Positions 42,012-51,870 are shown, counted from the stretch's first letter. The stretch: DNA of 64,000 nt from Lepidostoma basale (GCA_022606425.2 JAHDVF020000511.1:248001-312000), one strand, 5' to 3'. Notes: generated by a model not told the origin, from the sequence alone. Numbers and translations are program-made.

Positions 42012-42116
42012 TGTTTTTGTATCACAATTGTATTTTATTTAAACACCTGATGATGTCAACATAGGTCAATGAAAGAGCTGTCGCGTAAAATAAAATACAG
42101 TTGTGATACAAAAACA
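42012..42116 (+). ncRNA. Penelope hammerhead (family b) within 25-bp inverted arms
   Basis: ACAC, CTGATGA, extra T, then GAAAGAGCTGTC and GCG. The arms TTGTATCACAATTGTATTTT (from 42017) and AAAATACAGTTGTGATACAA (to about 42113) would zip into a very long stem I. Stem II is decayed in this copy. Confidence 0.6.
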
Positions 42117-42225
42117 ATGTTATTTAATTTCACGGTTTAAAATGTGAAAGTATCATAGTGTTTCGGCCAAAACAATGGACTATGAAAAAAACTTTGTTTA
42201 TTTTCCACAAAATATAAAAAAAAAA

Positions 42226-42266
42226 CACGACATGTTTCGGAGGATACCTCCATCTTCAGGTGTACA
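42226..42266 (-). ncRNA. Penelope hammerhead ribozyme (family a), intact core
   Basis: On the minus strand: stem I ACAC, box CTGAAGA (seventh core base is free to vary), one extra T, stem II GGAGG-TAT-CCTCC, GAAA, minimal stem III and cleavage triplet CATGTC, stem I GTGT. Every invariant hammerhead position is present. It lies at the boundary of a PLE terminal repeat whose flank (ACTAAACAAAGAAAG) recurs at 51.9 kb. Confidence 0.75.
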
Positions 42267-42329
42267 TATATAATAATAACTAAACAAAGAAAGGCGAATA
42301 TAAAAAACGGATTTAAAATTCGATACAAT

Positions 42330-42520
42330 TTTCTTTATTCATTCTTTCCATCTGTCCAAATCATCTTAACGATCCTTTCATTATTTTGTTCATAACACTT
42401 TCATTCGCACTGCATTCACTTCTTATATTTTCATTCGACACTCTATTATACACAAATTTTCCGCACATTCGTCTAAGAGATCTAATTTCTACAGCGTTTA
42501 TTCTACTTTCATCGGTTTTT
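42330..42520 (-). mobile_element. RTE-1 internal fragment in Penelope flank
   Basis: Complement of INAVEIRSLRRMCGK, SECSANESVMNKIMKGSLR and WTDGKNE. No tail. Confidence 0.8.
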
Positions 42521-42629
42521 TTTAATCGTATATAGTATGTACTCGTACGTTATTAATTTTCATTATCAAAAAAATACTGTAAGAAAGAAAATCAAATCAC
42601 TTTATTTTATTGAAATACATTACAAATAT

Positions 42630-43500
42630 ATTTATAAGTTGATACAACATTTTGAATGTATACAAATACTTGTAGACGAATACTGGATTTAATTTAATAA
42701 ATTCATTTAATACCATTTTTTCTGGATTTTATTTAATAATTAAATCTAATCTTCATAGATGGCGCTAGTGAGTAGATTGAAACAAACATGTGAAGTTTGG
42801 TGTTACAGATTAACATATATACAACTTCCAAAAATTTGTCAGACATGGTGGTCGAAAGAAGTGTGGAATGGGGAAGGTTGTATTACATGAAGCGTGCGCT
42901 TAACCCAACCAATGACAGGTCATAAGTCCTGTAAACACCTCGATCACCATATTCTGTTTCCAATTTGCATCTTCGTCTCTATTAGGGATGGGCAAAATGA
43001 ATCACTTTAAAGGATCTGAGCTGAACGGTTCCGCCCAGCAAAGTGAGCCGACTCTTTTTAACAATTCATGGTTCACCATTTTGAATCGTTTGTTAAAAAT
43101 GAATTTCTGCAAAGTTTGAAATTATTGGTGACCTTTTTTTTTGCTCGTCGGCTAAAAAAAAGGTCACCGGGATAATTTTTTTGTCAATGAGCTAAAAAAA
43201 AAGGTCGCCAACGATTTCCGTCCCCAATTTTCCGACAAACGACTCGATGTGAAATCATGATTTATTAAGAAGAGTCAGCTCACTTTGCTGAGCGGAACCG
43301 TTCAGCTCAGATCCCTTAAAGAGCTCACTTAAAAGAGTCGACTCTTTTGCAATAATTTATGATTCACCTAGCGGATCATTGAGCTGCCGCTCTTTTTTTT
43401 ATGGATTATCGCTCAATCGCTCACCAAAGTGAGCCGACTCTTTGAGTCGACTCGTGAGCGGACGCACATCCCTAGTCTCTATTGAGATACAATTAATCCT
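42630..43500 (+). repeat. TR1 unit with hAT-like insertion
   Basis: Internal part (CTTCATAGATGGCGCTAGTG) and terminal block from 42870; the block is interrupted at 42983-43474 and resumes to GAGATACAATTAATCC. Confidence 0.75.
42983..43474. mobile_element. hAT-like foldback MITE (492 bp), 8-bp TSD
   Basis: Termini TAGGGATG and CATCCCTA are perfectly inverted. The 8-bp duplication GTCTCTAT is at 42975-42982 and 43475-43482. Inside, TGAGCTGAACGGTTCCGC recurs inverted (AGCGGAACCGTTCAGCTCAG), so the element is largely self-complementary. No coding capacity. Confidence 0.9.
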
Positions 43501-43559
43501 TGAATTTATAAGTGGAGTTTTTTAAACGACAATAATATGTATAAGATTCAAATATTGTT

Positions 43560-44292
43560 TAAAAATAATAGTATGTTGTAATTACATAAAGGGGGAATGT
43601 TGTAATTATAATTAAATAATAATGTTGTTGTAATTATTATAAAATAGGGGAATGTTGTAATTACATAAAGCGTGCGCTTAACCCAACCAATGACAGGTCA
43701 TAAGTCCTGTAAACACCTTGATCATCCATGTTCAGTTTCCAGTTTACGTCTTCGTCTCTATTGAGATACAATTAAAATTTGAATTAACCACCGTTTGGTG
43801 TAAATCCAGGATTTGTATACAGGTATAAGTATACATTCACAAATATTTGGTCTTCAAATATTCTGGTCAAAATTCTTTGGCATATAGAATGGAATAATAC
43901 TCCTAGCGGCTTCTAACAATATGTTCGGCGGACAGCCTTCGCATTGTGTTAATAAGGTAGTTTGCTAAATGCCGAAAATCATTCTCCATAGATGGCGTTA
44001 GTGGGTCGGTTGTATAGGTTAATTCTTGAAAAAATTCACAAGTGCAACCAAATCTACATAGATGGCTGACTGAAACTGCCACGTGAAGATAAATATGGAT
44101 TTTGAAGTATATATACATCTTCCAAAAATTTGTCATGCATGATCACAAATAACAAAGGTGGAATGGAGAATGTTGTAATTACATAAAGCGTGCGCTTAAC
44201 CCAACCAATGACAGGTCATAAGTCCTGTAAACACCTTGATCATCCATGTTCAGTTTCCAGTTTACGTCTTCGTCTCTATTGAGATACAATTA
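43560..44292 (+). repeat. TR1 partial tandem (period about 518 bp)
   Basis: Two terminal blocks (from 43651 and 44169) in direct orientation around the internal region, as at 20.2 kb. Upstream, ATGTTGTAATTA is reiterated several times (43570-43660). Confidence 0.75.
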
Positions 44293-44569
44293 AAATATGT
44301 ATATTATTCAGTTTGAAGCAAATTTGCTACATTAAATTCTAGAACCCGTCAGTATTAAAAGGGTCTCTTTTGACTGGAATTTTTGAGTGAAATTTATCAA
44401 GTGGAAAATAGATGATCAAGCAGCCATATTAATCGACAACAGAACCTTACAAGGGTTAGTATTCATAATTAACGCTATTTTATCGCCACGATAATTATAG
44501 GCTTAATGCCTGGGAAGAGAAATTAATCAGTGATTCCAGTGAAATGAAAATTGTGCAAACATACGAATA
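44293..44569. other. unassigned sequence
   Basis: No repeat seen. Confidence 0.4.
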
Positions 44570-44822
44570 AACGATCACGCCGTCTCTCCGAAGGGGTAGG
44601 CAGAAAAAAATGGACTGCGCATACTTCTATCGATTCTACAACATTCATACATCGTGTGATGCAGGCACGTCGGTTTCTCCGACTTCTCGCGTGGCCGATA
44701 TTTCACATTTGATTGATTTTATCTTGCCACGTTTTATTCGATCTTCCACTATTTCTTGATACGTATACATCGTTTACATATACTTTATTTATTACGTGCG
44801 GAAAAACGATTTATGATAGAAA
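44570..44822. mobile_element. RTE-1 3' end (-) and scrap (+)
   Basis: 44570-44795 (-) has hairpin CTCCGAAGGGG. 44797-44822 (+) reads CGKTIYDRK. Confidence 0.75.
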
Positions 44823-44824
44823 GA

Positions 44825-45285
44825 TCTTCACTGGCTTAAGTGTCCTGAAAGAATCCAGTATAAACTATGCTGGACGGTTTTTAAAGCACTTCACGGAATG
44901 GCACCAGCCTATATATCTAAACTTTGTGTTGCTGATAGCCCTAACTTGCGGCAATCTACGCTTCAATAAGCAAACTCCTCGGCAATAGGCAGATTAGTTG
45001 AGCCAAAGCGCAACCCCCGGATAAATTTCGGAGATCGGGCTTTTGCAGTGGCAGGTCCGTCCGCCTGGAATATGCTTCCTGCACGCCTCAGATGCATTGA
45101 CAATCCGTTACAGATTTTAAAACTCACCTAAAAACTCACATTTTAAAAATATTCCATAAAATGTAAACAACGGTTATCTGATTGCTGGTGTCAGATGCAG
45201 CTCTCATGATTTAAAACATTGTCAAAGCGTCCCTTGAGGTGAGCTATTCACGAAAACAATACAAATTAGTCTAATTATTATAATT
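44825..45285 (+). mobile_element. CR1-like 3' end
   Basis: LHWLKCPERIQYKLCWTVFK, ALHGMAPAYISKLC, FGDRAFAVAGPSAWN in shifting frames, then CCCTTGAGGTGAGCTATTCA and an ATT-rich tail. Confidence 0.85.
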
Positions 45286-45289
45286 ATTA

Positions 45290-46255
45290 ATACGGAACGA
45301 CGAAATAAGGAAGAATTGTAAGGCAGATGATTGTATCATAAGTAAAATAAAAAAAAGGGTCCCTGATATGGTTTGGACATATGGAACGAATGGACGAGAG
45401 AAGAACTCACACTGCTGTATACAAGCAATGCAATGGTTCGGACATATGGAACGCATGGATGGAGAAAGAATGGTTAAGAAAAAAAAAACTAACGAACCAT
45501 CACGCCGTCTCCCCGAAGTGGTAGGCAGAAAGAATGGACTGCTACACTTTTCTTTCCTGACATATTTCTCTCGCTTCTTCAACGTTCATACATCGTGTCA
45601 TGCACGCGCGTCGATTTCTCTGACTCCTCAGTATTTGATTTATTTGATCGTGCCACGTTTTCCTCGGTCTTCCTCTATTTCTGGTTCCGTTTACATCATT
45701 ATCATATAATTTTTTTACCATTCTTTCTTCATTCATTCTTTCCATATGTCCAAATCATTTTAATGATCCTTTCATTATTTTGTTCATGACGCCATCATTC
45801 GCACCGCATTCACTTCTTATATTTTCATTCGACACTCTATAATATAAAGAGTATCGACACATTCGTCTAAAAGATCTCATTTCTACTGCATTTATTCTAC
45901 TTTCGTCCTTATTTTGCCAGTTCCATGCTTCGCTTCCATACATCAGGGTTGGTAGAAGAACACCATTGTGCACTGCCATTCTAGCTTTTTTGGATAGGTT
46001 TTTGTTTGCGATAACAACAACAATGGTTAAGAAAGTATACGTTAATGATGTGAATGGAGTCGAGGAAAACATGGCATGACCAAATTAATCAATTTTAAAG
46101 GTTGGTCATGTTAGAAGTCGGAGGAATCGACGTGCGTGTATAATTCGTTGTATGAATGTGGAGGAAGCTAGAGGTTTGCCAGGATAGAGTAGTGTGGCCG
46201 TCCATTCCTCTCTGCCTACCCCTGCGGGGAAACGGCGTGATGGTTTGTTGTTGTT
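45290..46255 (+). mobile_element. RTE-1 copy split by an inverted RTE-1
   Basis: 45290-45483 ends in GGTTAAGAAA; 46016-46255 begins with ATGGTTAAGAAAGTATACG and runs to a TTG-type tail (GATGGTTTGTTGTTGTTTG). The overlap is the target duplication. Confidence 0.82.
45484..46015 (-). mobile_element. RTE-1 inserted in RTE-1, 13-bp TSD
   Basis: Tail and CCCCGAAGTGG hairpin at the left. Coding complement includes MAVHNGVLLPTLMYGSEAWN (frame 45755-46072). Target duplication AATGGTTAAGAAA. Confidence 0.85.
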
Positions 46256-46354
46256 TGTAATATCTTTTGAGAAAATAAACTGATTTGATTTGTTTCCCCA
46301 TATAGTGTCCCACAAGCAACCAGTTATAGGTGTCGCTTTATTAGTTTTTGCTCC

Positions 46355-46625
46355 TACTTCATTTCTTCTTCTTGTCCTATCACACCTCCGTGGTGCATAG
46401 GGTCTCAAGGAACCTTCTCCACCCGACTCTATCGCACGCCTGATGCTTTAACCTCGCACTGCAGGGTCTCTAGGTCTGCTTCGCTTCCTCTTTCCACTCA
46501 CAAGGGACCAGTCTAGTGCACCATGAGTGATGCAGGCTGGGTTCCGTCTCAGAGTGTGACCAATCCACAGCTATTTGCGTCTAGCGACTTGTTCTCTAAT
46601 AAGCCTTTCGCCTGCAATGGCCCAG
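46355..46625 (-). pseudogene. non-LTR RT C-terminus (group M)
   Basis: AIAGERLIREQVARRK, LWIGHTLRRNPACITHGALD, SGKRKRSRPRD, then SLRPYAPRRCDRTRRRNEVG. A typical LINE ending in frame-shifted pieces. Confidence 0.7.
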
Positions 46626-46679
46626 AGGCATTTGACACTGTTATGGTTTGACACTGTTATGGGTTTGACACTGTTATCA

Positions 46680-46985
46680 ATCACTGGAAAAACCCTCCGA
46701 GATCGTGTCCGCAACGTAGATATAAAACTTGCGAAATAGAGGATATCGTTCAGTGTAGTAGATCCAGAAGAAGATACTGGAGGGACCATGTAGCCCGAAT
46801 GGATGGTGACAGACTTGCTTATACAGCCGCTTATGAAATCCATTCCGGACACCGCCCACCTGGAAGACCGCCTAAAAGATGTAGGGACAAGTGGATCTCA
46901 TCATCCGACGAGACATGATTTCTGTGTCACATATCGTCAGATCTATTAAAAGAGGAAGAAGAAGAAGATGGGTTTATTTGTTTGT
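46680..46985 (+). mobile_element. RTE-3 3' end
   Basis: KTLRDRVRNVDI, then EDIVQCSRSRRRYWRDHVAR, PPGRPPKRCRDKWISSSDE and a GAGGAAGAAGAAGAAG tail. Confidence 0.8.
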
Positions 46986-47439
46986 TTTATTATGAAAAAA
47001 CCTCGATGCGTATAAGGGCATATACAAGCAGTAGGAAGATAAGCACTTCAATCATTGGATTACGTGAAACAAACAAAATCATAATCTTGATTGATCCTAG
47101 CGGCAAAAAGGTCAAGTGTCGTGCGTTATGCTAAGAGGCTGAATATCCAGTTATTAATGGGGAAATCGTCGTGAAATGATGGAATTATCTTCAGCTTCCT
47201 GCTTGCTCCACGCGCTCACTATCGATTCATAACAATACCCACGGACGATTTCAAAGCGCTATTAATCAAATAGTGTTAACACATTGTTATCGGGTGATTC
47301 TTTCTTTACTTTCGTATGAAGGACTTTATTTGTGGTGTGACATTATTAAATAATATAATAAACACAAAAGTCCGGATCGTCCAGCTGACAACATGTACAC
47401 CATCAAAAAGAACATTATGTGTTATGTTATTTTTAGTTT
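46986..47439. other. apparently single-copy island
   Basis: 47080-47320 has balanced composition, no repeat match and no long frame. Confidence 0.35.
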
Positions 47440-48003
47440 AGTCTATTTAGGTAGTATGTTTACAAGAGATGGACGAGTGGAGTGGGATATTGAAAGAAAG
47501 GTTGGGGCAGGCAACAAAGTGAATAGTGCACTTAATGTTGTCATCGCAAACAAAAACCTATCCAAAAAAGCTAGAATGGCAGTGAACAATGGTGTTCTTC
47601 TACCGACCCTTATGTATGGAAGTGAAGCAGGGAACTGGCAAAAGAAGGATGAAAGTAGAATAAATGCAGTAGAAATGAGATCTCTTAGACGAATGTGTGG
47701 ATACTATGTGTATGATAGTGTCGAATGAAAATATAAGAAGTGAATGAGGTGAGAATGGTGGTGTCATGAACAAAATAATGAAAGGATCATTAAGATGGTT
47801 TGGACATATGGAAAGAATGAATGAAGAAAGAATGGTAAAAAAAATATATGTAAATGGAACCAGAAATAGAGGAAGACCGAGGAAAACGTGGCACGATCAA
47901 ATAAATCAAATATTGAATGTCGGCCATGTGAGGTGTCAGAGAAATCGACGCGCATGCATGACACGATGTATGAATGATGAGGAAGCGGGAGAAATATCTC
48001 TTA
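47440..48003 (+). mobile_element. RTE-1 copy without tail
   Basis: LVYLGSMFTRDGRVEWDIER, MAVNNGVLLPTLMYGSEAGN, then a frameshift and MNKIMKGSLRWFGHMERMNE to CMTRCMNDEEAGEIS. Cut about 70 bp before the 3' end. Confidence 0.88.
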
Positions 48004-48495
48004 AGTTTACCTATAAAATGATATATCAAATTTAAAAGTTGCATTATCGAAATATCATATATTTGATTTTTATTTTAGGGTTGTCACAAGCATTAATAAA
48101 TATAATTTTTACATTTTTATAAAAAAAAAATTTATTGAAAGCAAACATTAAAAAATCAAAGTACGTTGGAAATATTGCGTCCTGAAATATGGTAAAGGCA
48201 AGGTTTAAAGGTCAAAACACTTGAATTTCAGGTATAAATTTAAAGCAAAACCTTTATATCGATCTCACCCTATTTTTTTTATAGTAACGTCTACCGCTCG
48301 ACTTTTACAATAATCCCTTTTTCAACAAGATCGACCAACGTCAGAAGGTTAATTTTTCTTGCAGAGGTAGTGTTATAGATGTCGCTAGCCACACAAAAAA
48401 ATTATTAAAATTCCTGCTGGAATCATTTTTAATACAAAGTGGCCTCACGGTATTGGTGGTGCGCCTACGTCGGCCTTACGGTATTGAAGTGGTTA
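48004..48495. other. unassigned sequence
   Basis: No motif recognised. Confidence 0.4.
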
Positions 48496-48862
48496 AAACA
48501 CTGTTTTCTTCCACTTTTAAGTTAATTTTTCTCGACATGTATCGATGGCTTTACATTATTATTATTATTTTTTCCTTGTATACAACAGGTCATTTGAACC
48601 CAATTACTGTATACAATTTTTTAAAGCTTTCATATTGATTCTTATGACATGTTTTAGGTAGCCAATCTATCGCCATTTTATTGTCACGTGAATCTACACC
48701 AGACCAAAGACAGTGTGACAATCACACTGTCATTGCCGGGAATTGAACCCGGGACCTTCGGAATGGAAGTCAGAGCTCTGACCACTCTGCCACGAAGGTC
48801 GACGCCTTCGAAACATATCGAGAAAAATAAACTCAAAAATTTAAAAAACAGTTTTTTAAATT
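48496..48862. mobile_element. inverted Penelope family-e halves around a SINE-T1
   Basis: 48496-48555 (-) carries CTGTTTTCTTCCACTTTTAA and CTCGACATGT. 48577-48801 (-) is a full SINE-T1 (B box complement GGGAATTGAACCCGG, A box complement CCACTCTGCCA). 48803-48862 (+) is CCTTCGAAACATATCGAG and AAAATAAACTC. Confidence 0.75.
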
Positions 48863-48863
48863 A

Positions 48864-49260
48864 TTAGGTGTATAACTTTGCTTCCGCCGTTTTTTCCGAA
48901 ATTCGAGGCTTTATCGTAAAAAACTGGTTATACATTTATGATTCAAAGTATTGTCCATCGCTGGCCACTTCTTTCTCCCATCTTTTGGGCAGCATACGAA
49001 TCCCGCATTGAAAAAACTGGTCATCTTTTGAAGCGATCCACGAATCGATGACAATTTTTTACTTCTTCATAAGACCGGAAGTGCTGGTCAGCTAGGCCGT
49101 GTGCCATTGATCGAAACAAGTGATAGTCCGAGGGAGCAACGTCTGGAGAATACGGCGGGTGGGGTAGGACTTCCCATTTCAAAGTTTCCAAGTATGTCTT
49201 GACCACTTTCGCAACATGGGGTCGAGCATTGTCATGCTGTAAAATCATACGAGAGACATG
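48864..49260 (-). mobile_element. mariner-like element 3' half
   Basis: The minus strand encodes MILQHDNARPHVAKVVKTYL and LPHPPYSPDVAPSDYHLFRS, holding the second and third catalytic Asp of the DD34D mariner transposase, then a frameshift. The terminal inverted repeat begins TTAGGTGTATAACTTTGC at 48864. The 5' half is missing. Confidence 0.88.
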
Positions 49261-49324
49261 ATAAAGTGATTTTTACAGGATAAAAAAGAACATGTTAAAA
49301 ATTGGACTCGAATGATTTCGGTCG

Positions 49325-49401
49325 ACTTACGTCTCCAGATACTGGAATAGCCGGTAGACGGGGCGCTTGTAGAGCAGCAGCCCCTCCACCCTCTCCACCA
49401 T
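49325..49401 (-). CDS. first coding exon of a host gene (unidentified)
   Basis: On the minus strand, GCGCCATGG forms a strong Kozak start at 49401, with an in-frame TGA nine bases upstream. Twenty-three codons read MVERVEGLLLYKRPVYRLFQ then YLE plus two bases, ending at 49331 at a consensus splice donor GTAAGT (49330-49325). Codon third positions are GC-rich (CTG, CTC, GTC, CGC), unlike every retroelement frame in the window. No downstream exon was found at lower coordinates, so intron 1 may exceed this window. The protein family is not recognised from this short N-terminus. Confidence 0.65.
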
Positions 49402-49570
49402 GGCGCCGCGTCAGGCCAGCTGCTGCGGCCTGGAGCCGCCAGCCCCCGCCCTTCGCGGCATACCGCCCCAGGGCCCGGAGCCCGCCAGCTCGCGGCGGCG
49501 GGACCCGGCGCCGGACACGATGAGGGAACCCTCGCACCGGGAGACCACACGCGAATCTTCTCTTGTTATT
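49402..49570 (-). promoter_or_regulatory. GC-rich 5' leader / promoter region of the host exon
   Basis: About 170 bp of CG-dense sequence (for example GCGGCGGGACCCGGCGCC) upstream of the start codon, the only such block in the window. Likely a 5' UTR and core promoter; no TATA box is obvious. Open frames through it on both strands are composition artefacts. Confidence 0.5.
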
Positions 49571-49649
49571 TTTTTTTCCTTTTTTGTCTCACACCCACTC
49601 ACGGTCTCACAAAAAAAAAATAGATTAAATGTGGTCTGGTCTCCCCTTA

Positions 49650-49765
49650 CGCTTGAAATCCTAAAAGTAAGTCCGGGAAGGACGTGGAGCGAGGCTGACG
49701 AAAGGGCGCCGCTGCCCCCTATAACAGCCTCGAGTATGCGGTGGGGACCTTCTATATCTTGTTAT
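49650..49765 (+). mobile_element. LINE scrap resembling 27.4 kb
   Basis: AAGTCCGGGAAGGACGTGGA, GGCGCCGCTGCCCCCTATAA matches in complement 27415-27520 (GGACGCAGCGGCGCCCCTTC). Confidence 0.5.
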
Positions 49766-50102
49766 TTGATTATTCTTTTCTTGATGTAGTCTTCTATGAT
49801 GTTGTCTTTTGCGAGTATCAGCCTAAAGGCTAAATGATATAATCTTTCTTTTACTGCAGCGTATAGTAACACGCGAGTCGCATTCGATCAACAAAATATT
49901 GACTGCAAAGTCTTCGAGAAATGCACAATTTAAAAAAATTATAGTCTTCAAACTGTTTTATATGGAAGCCTTTACCATATTTTAAAAATATATTATAAAC
50001 CGATTAAAAAACAACTTTTTAAACACGATTCAATTAATACAAATTTTATTAACTGATAAACGTTGTTATCGTATCACATTTTTAAAAATATTTTTTTATA
50101 TT
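49766..50102. other. unassigned AT-rich sequence
   Basis: No motif before the family-b terminal repeat. Confidence 0.4.
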
Positions 50103-50146
50103 TCGCCACAGCTGTTTCGCCAAAAGATGTTGGCATCATCAGGTGT
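50041..50146 (-). ncRNA. Penelope hammerhead (family b), cleavage site altered
   Basis: On the minus strand: ACAC, CTGATGA, extra T, stem II GCCAA..TTGGC, GAAACAGCTGTG, GCG. The core box and stem II are perfect; the triplet before cleavage is GTG, which hammerheads do not cut efficiently. Confidence 0.65.
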
Positions 50147-50189
50147 TTTTTTCGTTTATACTAATTTTATTTATTGTTTCTTGAACAAT

Positions 50190-50350
50190 GATATAAAACT
50201 AGATATTAAATAATTAATACGAATAAAAACGGCTGTTTTCTAGTACGTATGTAATTTATTAAATTTAATGGGAATGACATGTGTCACCTTACTTAAGTAT
50301 TTGATAATAGCTTAGCAAACGGAAATATGTCATTGCCATAAAATAAAATA
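50190..50350. mobile_element. Penelope family-d halves, inverted
   Basis: 50190-50300 (-): AATTAATACGAATAAAAACG to GGGAATGACATGTGTCACC. 50300-50350 (+): TTGATAATAGC..GGAAATATGTCATTGCCATA. Confidence 0.6.
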
Positions 50351-50436
50351 AAAAATATTTTTATATGAGTAAAACACATTTTTTATCAATAAATATTAAT
50401 TGTTTCAACAATATTGACATAGACAGACTATTAATA

Positions 50437-51035
50437 ATAAACTAACTAACCAACTAACCGTCACGCCGTTTCCCCGGAGGGGTAGGCAGAGAGGATTGAT
50501 CGCCACATTATTCTGTCCTGACATAATTCTCGCGCCTCTCCTACATTCATACATCGTGCATGCACGTTCGATTGTTCCTACTTCGAACATGGCCGCCTTT
50601 CAGTAATTGAATTATTTGGTCATGCCATGTCTTCCTTAGCCATCCCCGACTTCTTTTTTCATTCACACTACTTGTATATATCATTAAAACCATTATTCCC
50701 GCATCCATTTGTTTATACGAGTATGTCCAAACCATCTTAGTGACCATTTAATTTTTTTAAATTATCACACATTCATCCGCTTTGCATTCCTTTCTTACTT
50801 CATCATTAGATATTCTATCATACATTGTTTTTCCACACATTCTTCTTAGTGACATCATTTATACGGCATTTATCCTACTTTCATCCTTCTTCTGCTAACT
50901 CCAAGGTTCAATTCCATACATAGAGGCGGGACTAGAACTTCATGGTGCACTGCCATCTTTGCTTCAGTCGATATATTTCAACCCTTCTTCCGATATCTTT
51001 CTCCATTTTCCGGTCTCTTATAAACATGTTTCCCA
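50437..51035 (-). mobile_element. RTE-1b copy
   Basis: Tail CTAACTAACCAACTAACC, hairpin CCCCGGAGGGG, coding complement with YTSSVNEKRSRGWLRKTWHD and SNDEVRKECKAD to ERDIGRR. Many frameshifts. Confidence 0.85.
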
Positions 51036-51439
51036 GATTGACCCTTTCTTAATTTTAGTTATTTTAATTAATAATATTTTTTTCATAAACATACTAAGCA
51101 AGTTATTTAGGGGGTAGACAACCAAACATTATGTAAAATCTGTTTGACCGTTACAAATCATAGACAAATCCCAGATTTTAAAAACAGAACTGTAACACAT
51201 TTTTTTAAATATAGATCGTCGCTGATAAATTATCCACTTACTTCAATTGCAAGTGGAATCCAAGTGACCTGGATCATTGTTTAGAAGTGTTCGATTCAAA
51301 TATAGAACAGAATTCGAAAACAAAACGAGCTATTCTATTTTGAAATTAGAATGGCGGGAAACGGACTGATAACAGACGACTGCGGTTAATGAAATACACG
51401 AATTGTATTGGCGAATTCAAAATTAGAACTATTACTAAC
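51036..51439. other. unassigned, includes SINE-T2 remnant
   Basis: 51248-51295 (-) retains GAACACTTCTAAACAATGATC and CAGGTCACTTGGATTCC of SINE-T2. The rest is featureless. Confidence 0.45.
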
Positions 51440-51610
51440 TAAATAACAATTGCATCGTTTCTTTGAACGGATTGGCCGAAACAATTGACCGACATGTCGT
51501 TATTTTCTGACATACTTTTCTCGATTCCTCAATATCATCACTTCATACATCGTGTCATGCACGCACGAGGCCGATATTAAGTATTTGAGTGACTTGATCG
51601 TTCTATGTGT
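51440..51610 (-). mobile_element. RTE-1 3' end, very decayed
   Basis: TTCTTTGAACGGATTGGCCG (hairpin lost), then CTCGATTCCTCAAT and CATACATCGTGTCATGCACG. Confidence 0.65.
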
Positions 51611-51870
51611 ACCTTGGTTTTCTACTTTATATAAAAAATGTAAAAAATAGCGCATATATGATTACGAAAAAAATATGTTAATATTTGTAAAAATACGAAA
51701 TAACAGAGGAAATGCAGATTAAAATGCCAACGTCCTGTTTTGTTAATCAAAGGGAGAATTTGATAAGAATACAAAATAATATATATGATTTCATTTAGAA
51801 AAATATAACATACTTTGAGAATTAAAAAAACATTGTTTAAACCACTTTTTAATAAAAAAATATTAAAATA

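Noticed and set aside
49302..49789. Long GC-rich open frames on both strands around the host exon
   Set aside because: They lack the splice and start context of the short exon and arise because GC-rich DNA has few stops.
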